Source of the DNA: Lytechinus variegatus
Lineage: Eukaryota > Echinodermata > Echinoidea > Temnopleuroida > Toxopneustidae
NCBI RefSeq assembly: GCF_018143015.1
Contig: NC_054742.1
Coordinates: 13,809,632-13,873,631, forward strand
Length of the DNA stretch: 64,000 nt
Direction of reading: 5' to 3'
The translations under genes and the position numbers were made by a program. This document shows positions 33,300 to 44,200 of the stretch, one piece after another. Numbering within the stretch: position 1 is the stretch's first letter; each line of letters starts with the position of its first letter. The notes under the pieces are model-generated. The model was not told where the DNA came from, did not search any database, and saw only the letters and a program-made list of their open reading frames with translations.

Positions 33300-34530
33300 C
33301 GACAATGACCCTAGCATGCAGGTCCCCCAAGTCCATTCGCCATCCAAGTGTGGTTGAAAAGTGACTTATGATTGCGGAGAAAGAGAGTCTTGCATGTTGA
33401 CTTCAACGTTGACCTGAAAATGACCGTTGATCTTACCATGTGACCTCTGACTGCAGCATAATATGCAGGTTCCCCAAGTCCATGTATCATCCAAGTATGG
33501 TTGAAAAGTGACTTACGGTTGCAGAGTTAGGTGTCATAAAAGAGTCTTGTATGTAAACTATAACGTTAACCTGAATATGACCTTTGACCTTACCATGTGA
33601 CCTCTGACTGCAGCATAATATGCAGGTTCCCCAAGTCCATCTATCATCCAAGTTTGGTTGAAAAGTGACTTACGGTTGCAGAGTTAGGTGTCATAAGAGT
33701 CTTGCATACTGTAAACTTTAACGTTGACCTGAAAATGACCTTTGACCTATGTCTGACTGCAGCATAACATGCAGGTTCCCCAAGTCCATGTATCATCCAA
33801 GTTTGGTTGAAAAGTGACTTATGGTTGTGGAGTTAGGTGTCACAGGAGAGTCTTGCATGTAAACTGTAATGTTGACCTGAAAATGACCTTTGACCTTACC
33901 ATGTGACCTCTGACTGCAGCATAACATGCAGGTTCCCCAAGTCCATGTATCATCCAAGTTTGGTTGACAAGTGACTTATGGTTGCGGAGTTAGGTGTCAT
34001 GGGAGAGTCTTGCATGTTAACTGTAATGTTGACCTGAAAATGAACTTTGACCTTACCATGTGACCTCTGACTGCAGCATAACATGCAGGTCCCCCAAGTC
34101 CATCTACCATCCAAGTTTGGTTGAAAAGTGACTTACGGTTGCGGAGTTAGGTGTCATAAGAATCTTGCATGTAAACTTTAACCTTGACCTGAAAATGACC
34201 TTTGACCTTACCATGTGACCTCCGACTGCAGCGTAATAAGCAGGTACCCCAAATCCATCTACTATCTAAGTTTGGTTGAAAAGTGACTTATGATTGCAGA
34301 GTTAGGTGTCATAAGAGAGTCTTGTATGTAAACTCTAACGTTGACCAGAAAATGACCTTTGACCTCACCATGTTACCTCTGACTGCAGCATAACATGCGG
34401 GTACCCCAAGTTTAGTTGAAAAATGACTTACAGTTGCGGAGTTAGGTGTCATAAGAGAGTCTTGCATACTGTAAACTTTAATGATGACCTGAAAATGACC
34501 TTTACCTTAACATGTGACCTCCGCCCACAC
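33300..34530. repeat. GACCTGAAAATGACC tandem array, ~157-bp unit
   Basis: About seven and a half units, each with CTCTGACTGCAGCATAA, CAGGTTCCCCAAGTCCAT, CCAAGTTTGGTTGAAAAGTG, GGAGTTAGGTGTCATAAG and AATGACCTTTGACCTTACC. Units are ~85-95% alike by eye. It lies between the two divergent genes. Confidence 0.88.
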
Positions 34531-35956
34531 CAAAAATCGATAGGCGGCTTCACTATACAATACTTGACCTTCATGCCAAATTTGAAGTTGATAAGAGAAG
34601 AAATGCAGCTGATAGAGCACTCAAAAGGAAATCTCTGCGGCGGTGGATGCGGCGCAACAAGGCCAAATCCATAGTATCCTCCGATGATACAAATATCATC
34701 ATCATCCGATGATACAAATATCATCTCTCCCTCTCTTGTTATGTTTTCCATTTTGTTTGTTGTGTATGCTATGCATGTATCCTTAGTTTCAATTTGAATT
34801 GTATGTTGTATGTTTTAATGAGAATTTAAAATAAATAAATGAAATGAAAATATATGCAATATCTCATTATCATCCAACAACCATTTGCCTATTAATTTGT
34901 ATTATTTTTGAACGGAGATCGTAAGATAGAGTATAGAATCATGAAATATGATTATAATTTATATGTTAGTTTGTAGATTAATATGTTATCTTTCATCTTG
35001 TTGGCATTTTTTAAGCTTCAATCATTGAGTATACAAATAACTGCGGGATAAGTATAGGCCTATAATTACTAAGAATTGAGTTGCTCATTTATAGGATGCT
35101 TAAAGTCACCATGAATTTTGCTTGTCTGATTGTTTTCCTGAAGTCCAAGAAGATTTTTTTTTCTAGAGACATCCCATTCTTTTTATTGTTTTTGCTTATA
35201 GAATAATGAATAATCATGGTCACACTAAATCAGCTCTATACTTCTACTTCTATACCATTGAAGAATTGACACAGAAATCAAATTTTGTGATAGATTTTGT
35301 CACAACATCCCCCCCCCCCAAAAAAAAAAAGAGAGGAGAAACGGTGATAGCGAAGGGGGAACAATTGCAAAAAAGATAGCGTTGCGGGATTTTCTTTCTC
35401 TCTAAATATTTGCTTCCGCGTATGTTTGCGAGAAAATCATTGTTTTCTCCTTTGTTTACCTTTCTATACTACCCCGTTTACCTTTCTATACTACCCCGTT
35501 TTTTCATCTCAGCTATATTGCTAGTGTTTTGTGGCGGCATCAAGTTTTAAAGAATATTTGGGAACGGAATTACTATAAAGATTATAGGTCAAAGTATATG
35601 AAGTCATATTTTCTTCGAATCGATCACACAACATTCCCGATCCTATAGTTCAGGGCAGTAAACTCTATAATAATAATGCCGTCAATTACCCACCCACAAA
35701 GGCTACTTCTTCCGTTTTTCAGCTCTTTACAAGTCAGTCATAATTTATTTGGGGATTGCGGACGGCCTGTTCCTCATTTAAAAGGGGCACTTACAAAAAT
35801 TGTGCGTACCATATATATATATATAAAAAGAAAGTACAATGTTATTATAGAATTAGATGGAAGTTCATGTTTTCAAAGAACTGTCACCAATTTTGCTCCA
35901 TTTACATGTAATTTGATATTTTGCATATATGTCACTTAAGTTCCTAATCATTCAAA

Positions 35957-36190
35957 TACACTGTTAAATAATTTTTAAAAATGCTGTTTACGATGTGAAT
36001 CACTCAGTAATTGTTCAAACAGTTTAAACAAGTCTTTAAAATCTTAAACAACAGTTTAAATTCAAACATTAAATTATCAATAATAAAAGCATGATTGTTT
36101 AAGAGTTTAAACACTTGTCTGAAATGTTTGAACAACTACTGTGCAATTCTCACAATTAACAGCATTGTTTAAATCATTTTTGACAGTGTA
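35957..36190. mobile_element. MITE TACACTGTTAAA (left-arm copy)
   Basis: Inverted ends TACACTGTTAAATAA / TTTTTGACAGTGTA; interior rich in TTTAAACA and TGTTTAAA words. A mirrored copy is at 40035-40290. Confidence 0.75.
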
Positions 36191-36214
36191 AAAGCACTTC
36201 ATATAAATGAGTTC

Positions 36215-36530
36215 AATCAGGGGTGGATCCATGATTTTCCAAAAGGGGGCACATTTTTCCGATGAAAAATTTGACAAGCAAAAAAAAGGAAAGTTCTTCA
36301 ACAAAAAATTAAGGATATTTTGTCCCCGAAAAAATCAACAAGCCAAAAAAAAGGTCTTCACTGTCGAATGGGAGGGGGCACTGTTCGGTTTTAACACCAT
36401 TTTCACATTACAAATGTTCATCCGGCAGTGAGTTTGATGATTTGAATTTGACAAGCAAAAAAAGGTCTTTAACGCAAAATTAGAGGTCGTATCGTACCAA
36501 TTTTTTTTTAGGGGGGCGGGTGAGGTTGTG
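36215..36530. repeat. hAT-like CAGGGGTGGATCC fragment
   Basis: Begins CAGGGGTGGATCCATGATTT, a typical hAT-type terminus, then tandem-like TTTGACAAGCAAAAAAAGG words. Related pieces are at 39640-40015 (mirrored) and 41775-42076. Confidence 0.5.
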
Positions 36531-37023
36531 ATTATGCTACTGCCATGCGGTGTATTAAACAACAAATGGTGACTGGAGATTATCTAAGGGGCAGAATTTT
36601 AAAAAAATCATAATTATTTATTCTTTACATTATCTTGATATTTCTTAAAGCAGGCAAAATTGTTTTTAAGTATTTCCATTCATTCTATCCTCATTGTTAT
36701 AAAGTGAAAAAGATAAATAACATGAAATCATTTACATTATTGAATCAGAATTTATATTTAAGAATATCGTAAATTGGTTATTCTAAATGTAAAATTAGAA
36801 TCCATCTGTAAATATTTCTTTGATATTTCATAATCACAAAGGGAATAATGATAATACAGACTAAAATTTTCTGATCTGGAAATCTCTGAATATAACTATA
36901 AAACACAAGCACACTATTGATAAATACTTTGTTCCTTTTTAGTATCATTATATCAAAATAATTTGAGGAAAATAACTTTTAAAAAAAACACCAAGTAAAC
37001 ACATTCATGCTTTAGTGGCAGTT

Positions 37024-37219
37024 AGTGGCAGTTTTTCTGACATCTGGGCACAGACTGGAACCTCAAGAAACCAAAAGTTCTCTCCTCCTACCCCCGTCTC
37101 GATCGGCCATTTTGTTACAATTCATAACAAAAATGGCCGATCGAGACGGGGTAGAAGGAGAGAACTTTTCGTTTTTTTGAGGTTCCAGTCTGTGCCCAGA
37201 TGTCAGAAAAACTGCCACT
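37024..37219. repeat. Near-perfect 94-bp hairpin
   Basis: The left arm 37024-37117 (AGTGGCAGTTTTTCTGACAT start) and right arm 37125-37219 are complementary except for a handful of positions, with a 7-nt loop (37118-37124). The centre contains GATCGGCCATTTTGTTA and its complement. It lies ~950 bp upstream of the BAP1 start, within the spacer of the large inverted duplication. Probably a young foldback MITE. Confidence 0.9.
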
Positions 37220-38164
37220 CGTTAGACCATCATCCATGTAATCGTGGTAAGTGCTTGATTTCTGTTTTAACTATTTATTCGGAGAATTATTTTGACCATA
37301 CTTCACGCTTGTCAGGTGAGTATGCCAAATTGCAGTTTGCACGTACGATCCTGGGCTCCCTGGGTTACATGCACGCATGCCCGTTCCATAGCATAGGGGT
37401 GCATACGCACGTACTCACACGCTGGTGATCCGTTCCAAGGACCCTCGTTTTCACAAAATTGTAGTTCAGAAGCCCGTTCCTCCTTTTTACAATAAGCCCA
37501 CTCCAAGGCCCCCATTTTTTGTCTCGCCCGCGGCACACCCCTACCAGTATTTTGGTCGAGTGCCCCCCCCCCCCTGAGGCCGGGCCGACCCCCCATCCTA
37601 CTGTACTACTACTAAAGACAAGTCATGATAATGGCCGGGAATTCTATTTTTGTTTAGCTTACCTCGATTCAGCCAGTGCAATGACACCACTGAGTGACTT
37701 GATTATTGATATTGTTGGGTTGCCTTTTCTTTTAACAACTTCAAGTAGATCTGTACTAGATCTAGTCTGTGTTGAGTGTTGCACGCCAGCTGTTCAGACA
37801 ATACCACACAGTTCACTGAAATGCCCATACTGTAGAAAAATATGACGTGCCAAAATAGGGGGTACAAAGTTTAACCAAGCCACGTAGGATCTCAACCTGG
37901 TTGCACTAATTAGCATATTACTATCTTGCATTCATTAGTTTAAATTTGGGAAAAAAATTCTACTCCAACTTTCAAGCGTATCTCTGGCAAGTTTAATATT
38001 TTTCTCTTAAAAAAAACAACACACACATACAACAACAGCTTGTCATACATCCCTGTGTCCTTGATCGTCCTTGATTGATCAGCGAGTCAGTGTTTAAACG
38101 ATAGCAAGAATATAGATCGAGCATAGTTTGAGTATAAAGGCCTTAGGCCTATATTTTTTCAACA

Positions 38165-38204
38165 ATGATGGCTGGAGAGTGGCTTGAACTTGAAAGTGAT
38201 CCAG
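38165..38204 (+). CDS. BAP1: BAP1 exon 1
   Basis: Encodes [13 protein letters not shown] plus one base, matching the human N-terminus [12 protein letters not shown]. Two tandem ATGs are possible starts; the second (38168) has A at -3 and G at +4. The donor is GTACTT. It lies between the arms of the large inverted duplication, 9.95 kb before exon 2. Confidence 0.9.
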
Positions 38205-41200
38205 GTACTTTCCAATTTATTGTTATTTCTATGTTGTAAGTAGGCTAACGTTAGCATGGTTAGATCTAAGTAGAGTCCCACATACTGACATTTGTGTCTT
38301 CTTGTTTAAACTGCCCAATAAAGCCAAGCTCAAGCCAGGCAGGGCCTCCGGTAGACTGATATATCCGCTGTTTTGGGTGAGTTTTTTTTACATTTTGTGA
38401 TTTTTTTTATCCTCCTTCCTACACAGACGTCTGCCATTCATTGTCGAAAATAAAATTTGTAATATATTTAGACAATCATTGAATTCAGTTACGCGAGCGA
38501 AGTGCGGACAGATCAGCTGGGCGTAGATTTGCCCCGGGGACCCCGACACGTCTTCAGACAGTGTCGGGGTCCTGAAGGCTACCCTTCATCATCTCCGGAG
38601 CACAAAACTTCGCGATGTTTTGCATTAAAAAACCGGTGATAATAATGAATTAAAAATCTAACGATTAATGTCAATCTTACCTAAACAAACTGTTCCTAAA
38701 TCAGCTTACATTTGAAAGAAGAATAATGTATACAATTCTAAGAAATCCTTCAAAAGAGCGTCAATTTTCGGACTTTTGTTCCAATCGCGAGATCGCCATG
38801 TTTGAAGAATGTGAAAATAGTTTCTGCGCATGCGCATATGAATATTTATAAGATGACGTCTCTGCCTTTACAACACAGTTTAATGAATATGCATGTAACT
38901 TAAGTCAAAACTTCCGGCAAGTCGCCTCGATTCAATTATTAGGCATATAATTCAATACCATTTTTTCATATTAATTTGAAGAAAAAAAATCTGTATTAAT
39001 AAAAAAAGTAATTTATTTCATATATATTTCTATTTTGTTACATTCTGTGTTTTTTATATTTTTTTTATTTTGTCATTTGTTATATTTCTTTTCATTCTTT
39101 TTATGCTTTGTTTATGGGAAAGGGGGGGGGGGGTAAAGCATGACTGTTCTCTTGGTGTGTTTGTGTTTTATATACTGAACAAAATAAAATTCACGAATAA
39201 CATGATTGTGTTTTATAATCAAGAGATTTCTCGATCATGTAGAAACTTTTAGTCTGTATTATGATTATTCCCTTTGTAATTATGAGATATTAAAGAAATA
39301 TTTACAGATTCTAATTTTACATTCAGAATAACCAATTTACGATTTTCTAAATTATGAATCCTGATTTTATTGATGTTATTCATCTTTTTCAATTGTTATA
39401 GCAATTAGGAAGGAATGAATATGAATTTAAACGAAAGGACATACTTAAAAACAACTTTGCCTCCTTTTAAAATAAATATCAAGATATTGTAAAGAATAAA
39501 TAATTATGATTAAAAAAAATCTGCTACTTTGATAATCTCTAATCACCATGGTAGTAGCATAGGTTTTTTTTATCGCCCCCCTTCTAAAGAAAATTGATAC
39601 CAACGACCTCCAATTTTATGTTAAAGACCTTTTTTGCTTGTCAAATTCACATTAAAAACATCGAACTCACTGCCGGATCCGGGGGGGGGGGGGGGCAAAG
39701 CCGGCTCGTCCTCCCCCCTTGAGAAGCATAATGAAAATTTGTGATGTTAAAAATGGTGTTGAAACCGAACTGTGCCCCCTCCGCTTTGAAAGTGAAGACA
39801 TTTTTTTCTTGTCAAAATTTTTCGGGCCAAATTATTCTTTTTTTTGTTAAAAAGATTTCTTTATTTTTGTTTTTTTTGGCTTATCAATTTTTTTCCTGGA
39901 AGAAATTTCCTTAATTTTGGTTGGAAAACTTTCCTTCTTTTTTTTCTGCTCATCAAATTTTTCATTGGAAAAACTTGCCCCCCTTTTGAAAATCATGGTT
40001 CCGCCCCTAATTGAGCTCATTTATACGCTGTGCTTACACTGTTAAAAAATAATTTGAACAACGCTATTTATTGTGTGAATTGCGCATACTTAGTTGTTTA
40101 AACATTTTAAATAAGTGTTTAAAATCTTAAACAATCATGCTGTAATTATTGATAATTTAATATTTGAATTTAATTATTGATAATCAAATTTTAAATCTAA
40201 ACTGTGTTGTTTAAGATTTTAAATACTTGTTTAAACAATTGTGTGATTCGTATCGTAAACAGCGTTTTTTCAATCATTTTTAACAGTGTATTTGAATGAT
40301 TAGGAACAAAAAGTGACATGCAAAATATCAAATTAATGGCGCAAAATAGGCGACAGGAGATTGATGGCATGTGAACTTCCGTCATCTATAGTAATATTGT
40401 ACTTTTTCACAATTTTTATAACTGCCCCTTTAAATGCTCAGGATAAGGCTGTCCGCGGCCCCAAATAAATTCACTAGTAAAGAGCTGAAAAGCGGAAGAA
40501 GTAGCCTTTGTGGGTAAGGGTAATTGACATCATTGTTATTATATAGTTTACCACCCTTTCCTAAGGATCGGAAAAGTTGGTATTGATCAATTTGAAGAAA
40601 TATATTACTTTGACCTGTAATCTTAATACAAGTTCCGATCCCAAATATTTTTAAAAACTTGATGCCGCCACGAAACAAAATAGCTTTAAGCCGAGATGGG
40701 AAGACGGGGAAAGGTACCGTAAACAAAGGAGAAAACAATATTTTCATGATTTCCTCGCAAACTTGCGCAGAAGCAAATATTTAGAGAGAAAGAAAATTAG
40801 AAAGAAAATCCCGCAAAGCTATCTTTTTCGCCACTGCTTTCCCCTTCGCTCTCACCGTTTCTCATGTCCTTTTTTTTGGGGGGGGCGTTAGGATGGGGAA
40901 GGCCACCCCACCGCCTCCTTGCGACGAACTTTTATAGAAAAATGGGAAAGGTTCATGACAAAGGCCTGACTTTTATTGGGATGTTATGACAAAATCTATC
41001 ACAAAATTTGATTTCTGCATCAATACTTCAGTGGTACTGCAGTAGAAGTATAGATAAGCTGATTTAGTGTCATCATTATTATTCATTAATTCTTATAAGC
41101 AAAACAATTAAGATAAAGAACGGGACATATTTAGAAAAAAAGCGCCTCTTGGATGCCAGGAAAACAATCAGATAAGCAAGATTCGCGGCGAATTTATGCA

Positions 41201-44200
41201 TCCTATATGTAATGAGCAATTCAATTCTTTGTAATTACAGGCCTATCCCGCAGAGATTTATATACTCAATGATTGAGGCTTAAAGAATGCCAACAAGATG
41301 AAAGATTACATAGTAATCTAGAAACAAACATATGAATTTTAATCATATTTCATGATTCCATACTCTATCTTATAATCTCCGTTCAAATTCAAAATTGATA
41401 TTGATATAAGCATCAATTGTATATTGAAATGGTTGTAGAATGATAATGAGATTTGCATATATTTTCATTTATTTATTTTAAATTCTCATTAAAACATACA
41501 ACATACAATTCAAACTGACAGAATGATTCATGCATGCACAGTATACAAAATAAATAAAATGGAAAACATAACAAGAGAGAAAGAACAAAATTAAAATATG
41601 TGGGAGCCAGCTTTGGACTCCGTGATAATGTCTTTAAAATCATTTCACATCACGGAGTCCTCTAGATTCTAGGCTAAGTCAGCCCAGACCTTTCAGTTGC
41701 TGGGTTCCAGAAAATGGGCATCAATATCTTAAAGAGATGATTTGCTGATCACTCAATAATTTTGATCAACGAATATATTCACAAGCGTACCTAAAAGAGG
41801 GGGGGTAGACTGCCCCCCCCCCTCTGATGAGTCATAACTCATGCAATAGACGTACCCCTGCCGCCATGACGAATCACAACTGATCCCGACGAGCCACAAG
41901 TGCCCCCTCTTTTGAACTTGTAGACCTTTTATCTCTTATTTGCTTGTCAATTTTTTTTCTGGTACGAAATCATTTATTTGTGGTTGAAGACAATTTCTTT
42001 TCTTTTTTTGCTTGTCAATTTTTTGGGCAGACGAATTTGCCCCCCCCCCCCGGAAAATTCTGGGTACACCCCTGAAAATATTCCTTTAATATATGAGTAT
42101 TAATTTATTTCTTTGCTTGTTTATTTACCTATATCTGTAGATTTCTATAATAATAATAATAATAATGATAAAAAATTTGTAGTACGACAACATGAGTATT
42201 ATCTCTCGAAAACAAAGAAGACAAGAAGAAAATTAGAGACAAAAAAAGAGAAGAAACAAAATGAGGAAGAATAAAAAAACCAAAGGCAAAAACTAAAAAA
42301 AAGGGAAGAAAAAAACCGACCCAAAAATGAAGAGAAGGTAGGGGAACAAAATAATGAGAATAAAAAAAAAGGGCAAAGGAAAAAAAATAGAACAGAAGAA
42401 AAGAAAAAAAAATGAAGGAGAAAGAAAGAAAAAACAATTCAAAAGAAAATGTTATTTCTTTCAAAGAAAAAACCAAAGCCGTATGTTGACTGGTTACCAG
42501 GCAAAGGGAAAAGCAAGAATTTACGGAACTAGACTCATGAATATTCATATAAATCTTTTTCCGACGCATCGAATGATAGCCTTTTGTCGGGGCCTTAAGT
42601 TATATTTTCTATATGGACTTTGGTGCTATTGGCAAATCTGATGAACATGGCAAACTTACTATAATTCACACATATTACGCATATTCAATTATTATTTTAT
42701 TTTTTAAGTATATTTTTCTTTTATTGTTTGTTTTTGTTTTTTCGCTCGTTGCCTCGTCAAAAGGCTATATCGATCCTCCATTGCTTCCTGTACAAACGAC
42801 TTTTAATGCACATCAGAAAAAAATCCCTCCACTTTTGCCTAGTTTTGGGACATTACTTCTTCGTTTTGAGGATTGTGAATATTGCGGCTTAAGTTGTAAG
42901 TATGTATTGATTCCTTCATTCCAATTTTGTCCAATGTCATTAATAATCATTCAATTCCCGATGCTCATCTGGTTGATCCGGTGAGCTGGGGTGAAACACT
43001 TCGCAGCCCGAACACAGTACATGTTCGGGCTGCCGCAGTAAGGCGTAGATCAACCTGGCCTTGTTAGAATGAGCGAGCGTAGATACTTGCATTGCAGTGA
43101 AAGGCAAGCGCATATTGTTAACACACAGTTCAAATGACTTTGCTCTGATCATCCCTTTGGCTTTGCCAAGTGCTGGATGAAGTGGCATTCTGAATAGCTC
43201 AACAAAACCGAGTCAGTTTCTTCCTTTATTTCGCTGATTTTGATTGGTCAAAAATTCTGGTGGTTGCTTCGTAGCCTACATCTCTGGCAAACATCAAAAA
43301 TATACATCATAGTCATAGAGTTTTAATTACCAGCGTGTGATGGAAAGACCTCAAGTTAAGATAATACTGCTTCTTCATTTGAAATCGCCCACTCGTAATC
43401 ATCGGATCTTCATGAAACTAAGTAAATAATAAATTGTATATTTGAAAACATAAATAAAGAGTCAGCGATTGTGAAATTTAGGGAAGAAACAAGATGTAAT
43501 AATTATAAATCATAGTGACCTACAGTGTGCTATTGGCAGGATTTTCATATTGAGAGAAAAATTAAACTTTCAGAAGTTTTTTAAAACTTATTTAAGTTTT
43601 ACTTTTTTTAATATCATTATTTAAATCATTCCAAAGCTTGATTACTCTACAACATAGACAATTCTGGGTGATTTTAGTGTTTGGAAGATATTGGTGAAGA
43701 TCTGCTGAATGACACGTAAAGTATGAATGATAAGAGGCATTTTTGTCAAAAAGATTATTAAAAATATTTGGCAAGAGATTTGAATGGCAATTGTACATAT
43801 ATATATGAACCAAGTCACAAATTTTCAATATTTAACAATCAAGAAATAACTTGATTGTGTTACTATTGAAATGTTTTTACAAACTGTTCTTATAAGAAAT
43901 AATCTATGTAAATGTGTTGTGAATCCATTTCCCCATAGGCTTTAGCATGCAGCAATAAGTGAGATGGGGTTAAACCAAAGTATTTTATAGTGAAATTAAT
44001 ACATGTCTGGGTAAAATAAACTTCAGTTTGCGGAGGATGCCAGTACTTTTTGATAAGCGAGTGCATAAATCATCAATATGAGGTTTCCAGGATAGAAATT
44101 CATTGATCTTGATACCTAAAAAATTGATATTTGATACCTGGGAAATGATCTTGCCATCCATTATGACTGAAGGAATGTCAGTACCATTTTTTTTTAGTGT

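Larger units (their letters stand above)
34725..36950 (+). repeat. Left arm of the large inverted duplication
   Basis: Matches the complement of 39165-41590 from CTCTCTTGTTATGTTTTCC through GTATGTTGTATGTTTTAATG, TCAAATTTTGTGATAGATTT and TTGGTTATTCT to ATAAAACACAAGCAC. It contains a MITE (35957-36190), a (TA)n tract and a hAT-like fragment in the same order as the other arm. Identity looks like 80-90% with indels. Confidence 0.85.

Noticed and set aside
35676-35939. Frames in the arms of the inverted duplication (also 40430-40747 minus), similar to each other
   Set aside because: The similarity follows from the duplication itself; different lengths and no conserved reading frame argue against coding.
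37015-37428. 137-codon plus-strand frame
   Set aside because: It runs through the 94-bp hairpin and into unrelated sequence; no homology recognised.
36950-39165. Reading the inverted duplication as terminal repeats of one giant transposon
   Set aside because: The enclosed segment holds the native first exon of BAP1 and no transposase, so a segmental inverted duplication fits better.
42129-42569. 146-codon minus-strand frame rich in Phe and Leu
   Set aside because: It covers the purine-rich low-complexity tract; hydrophobicity is a compositional artefact.
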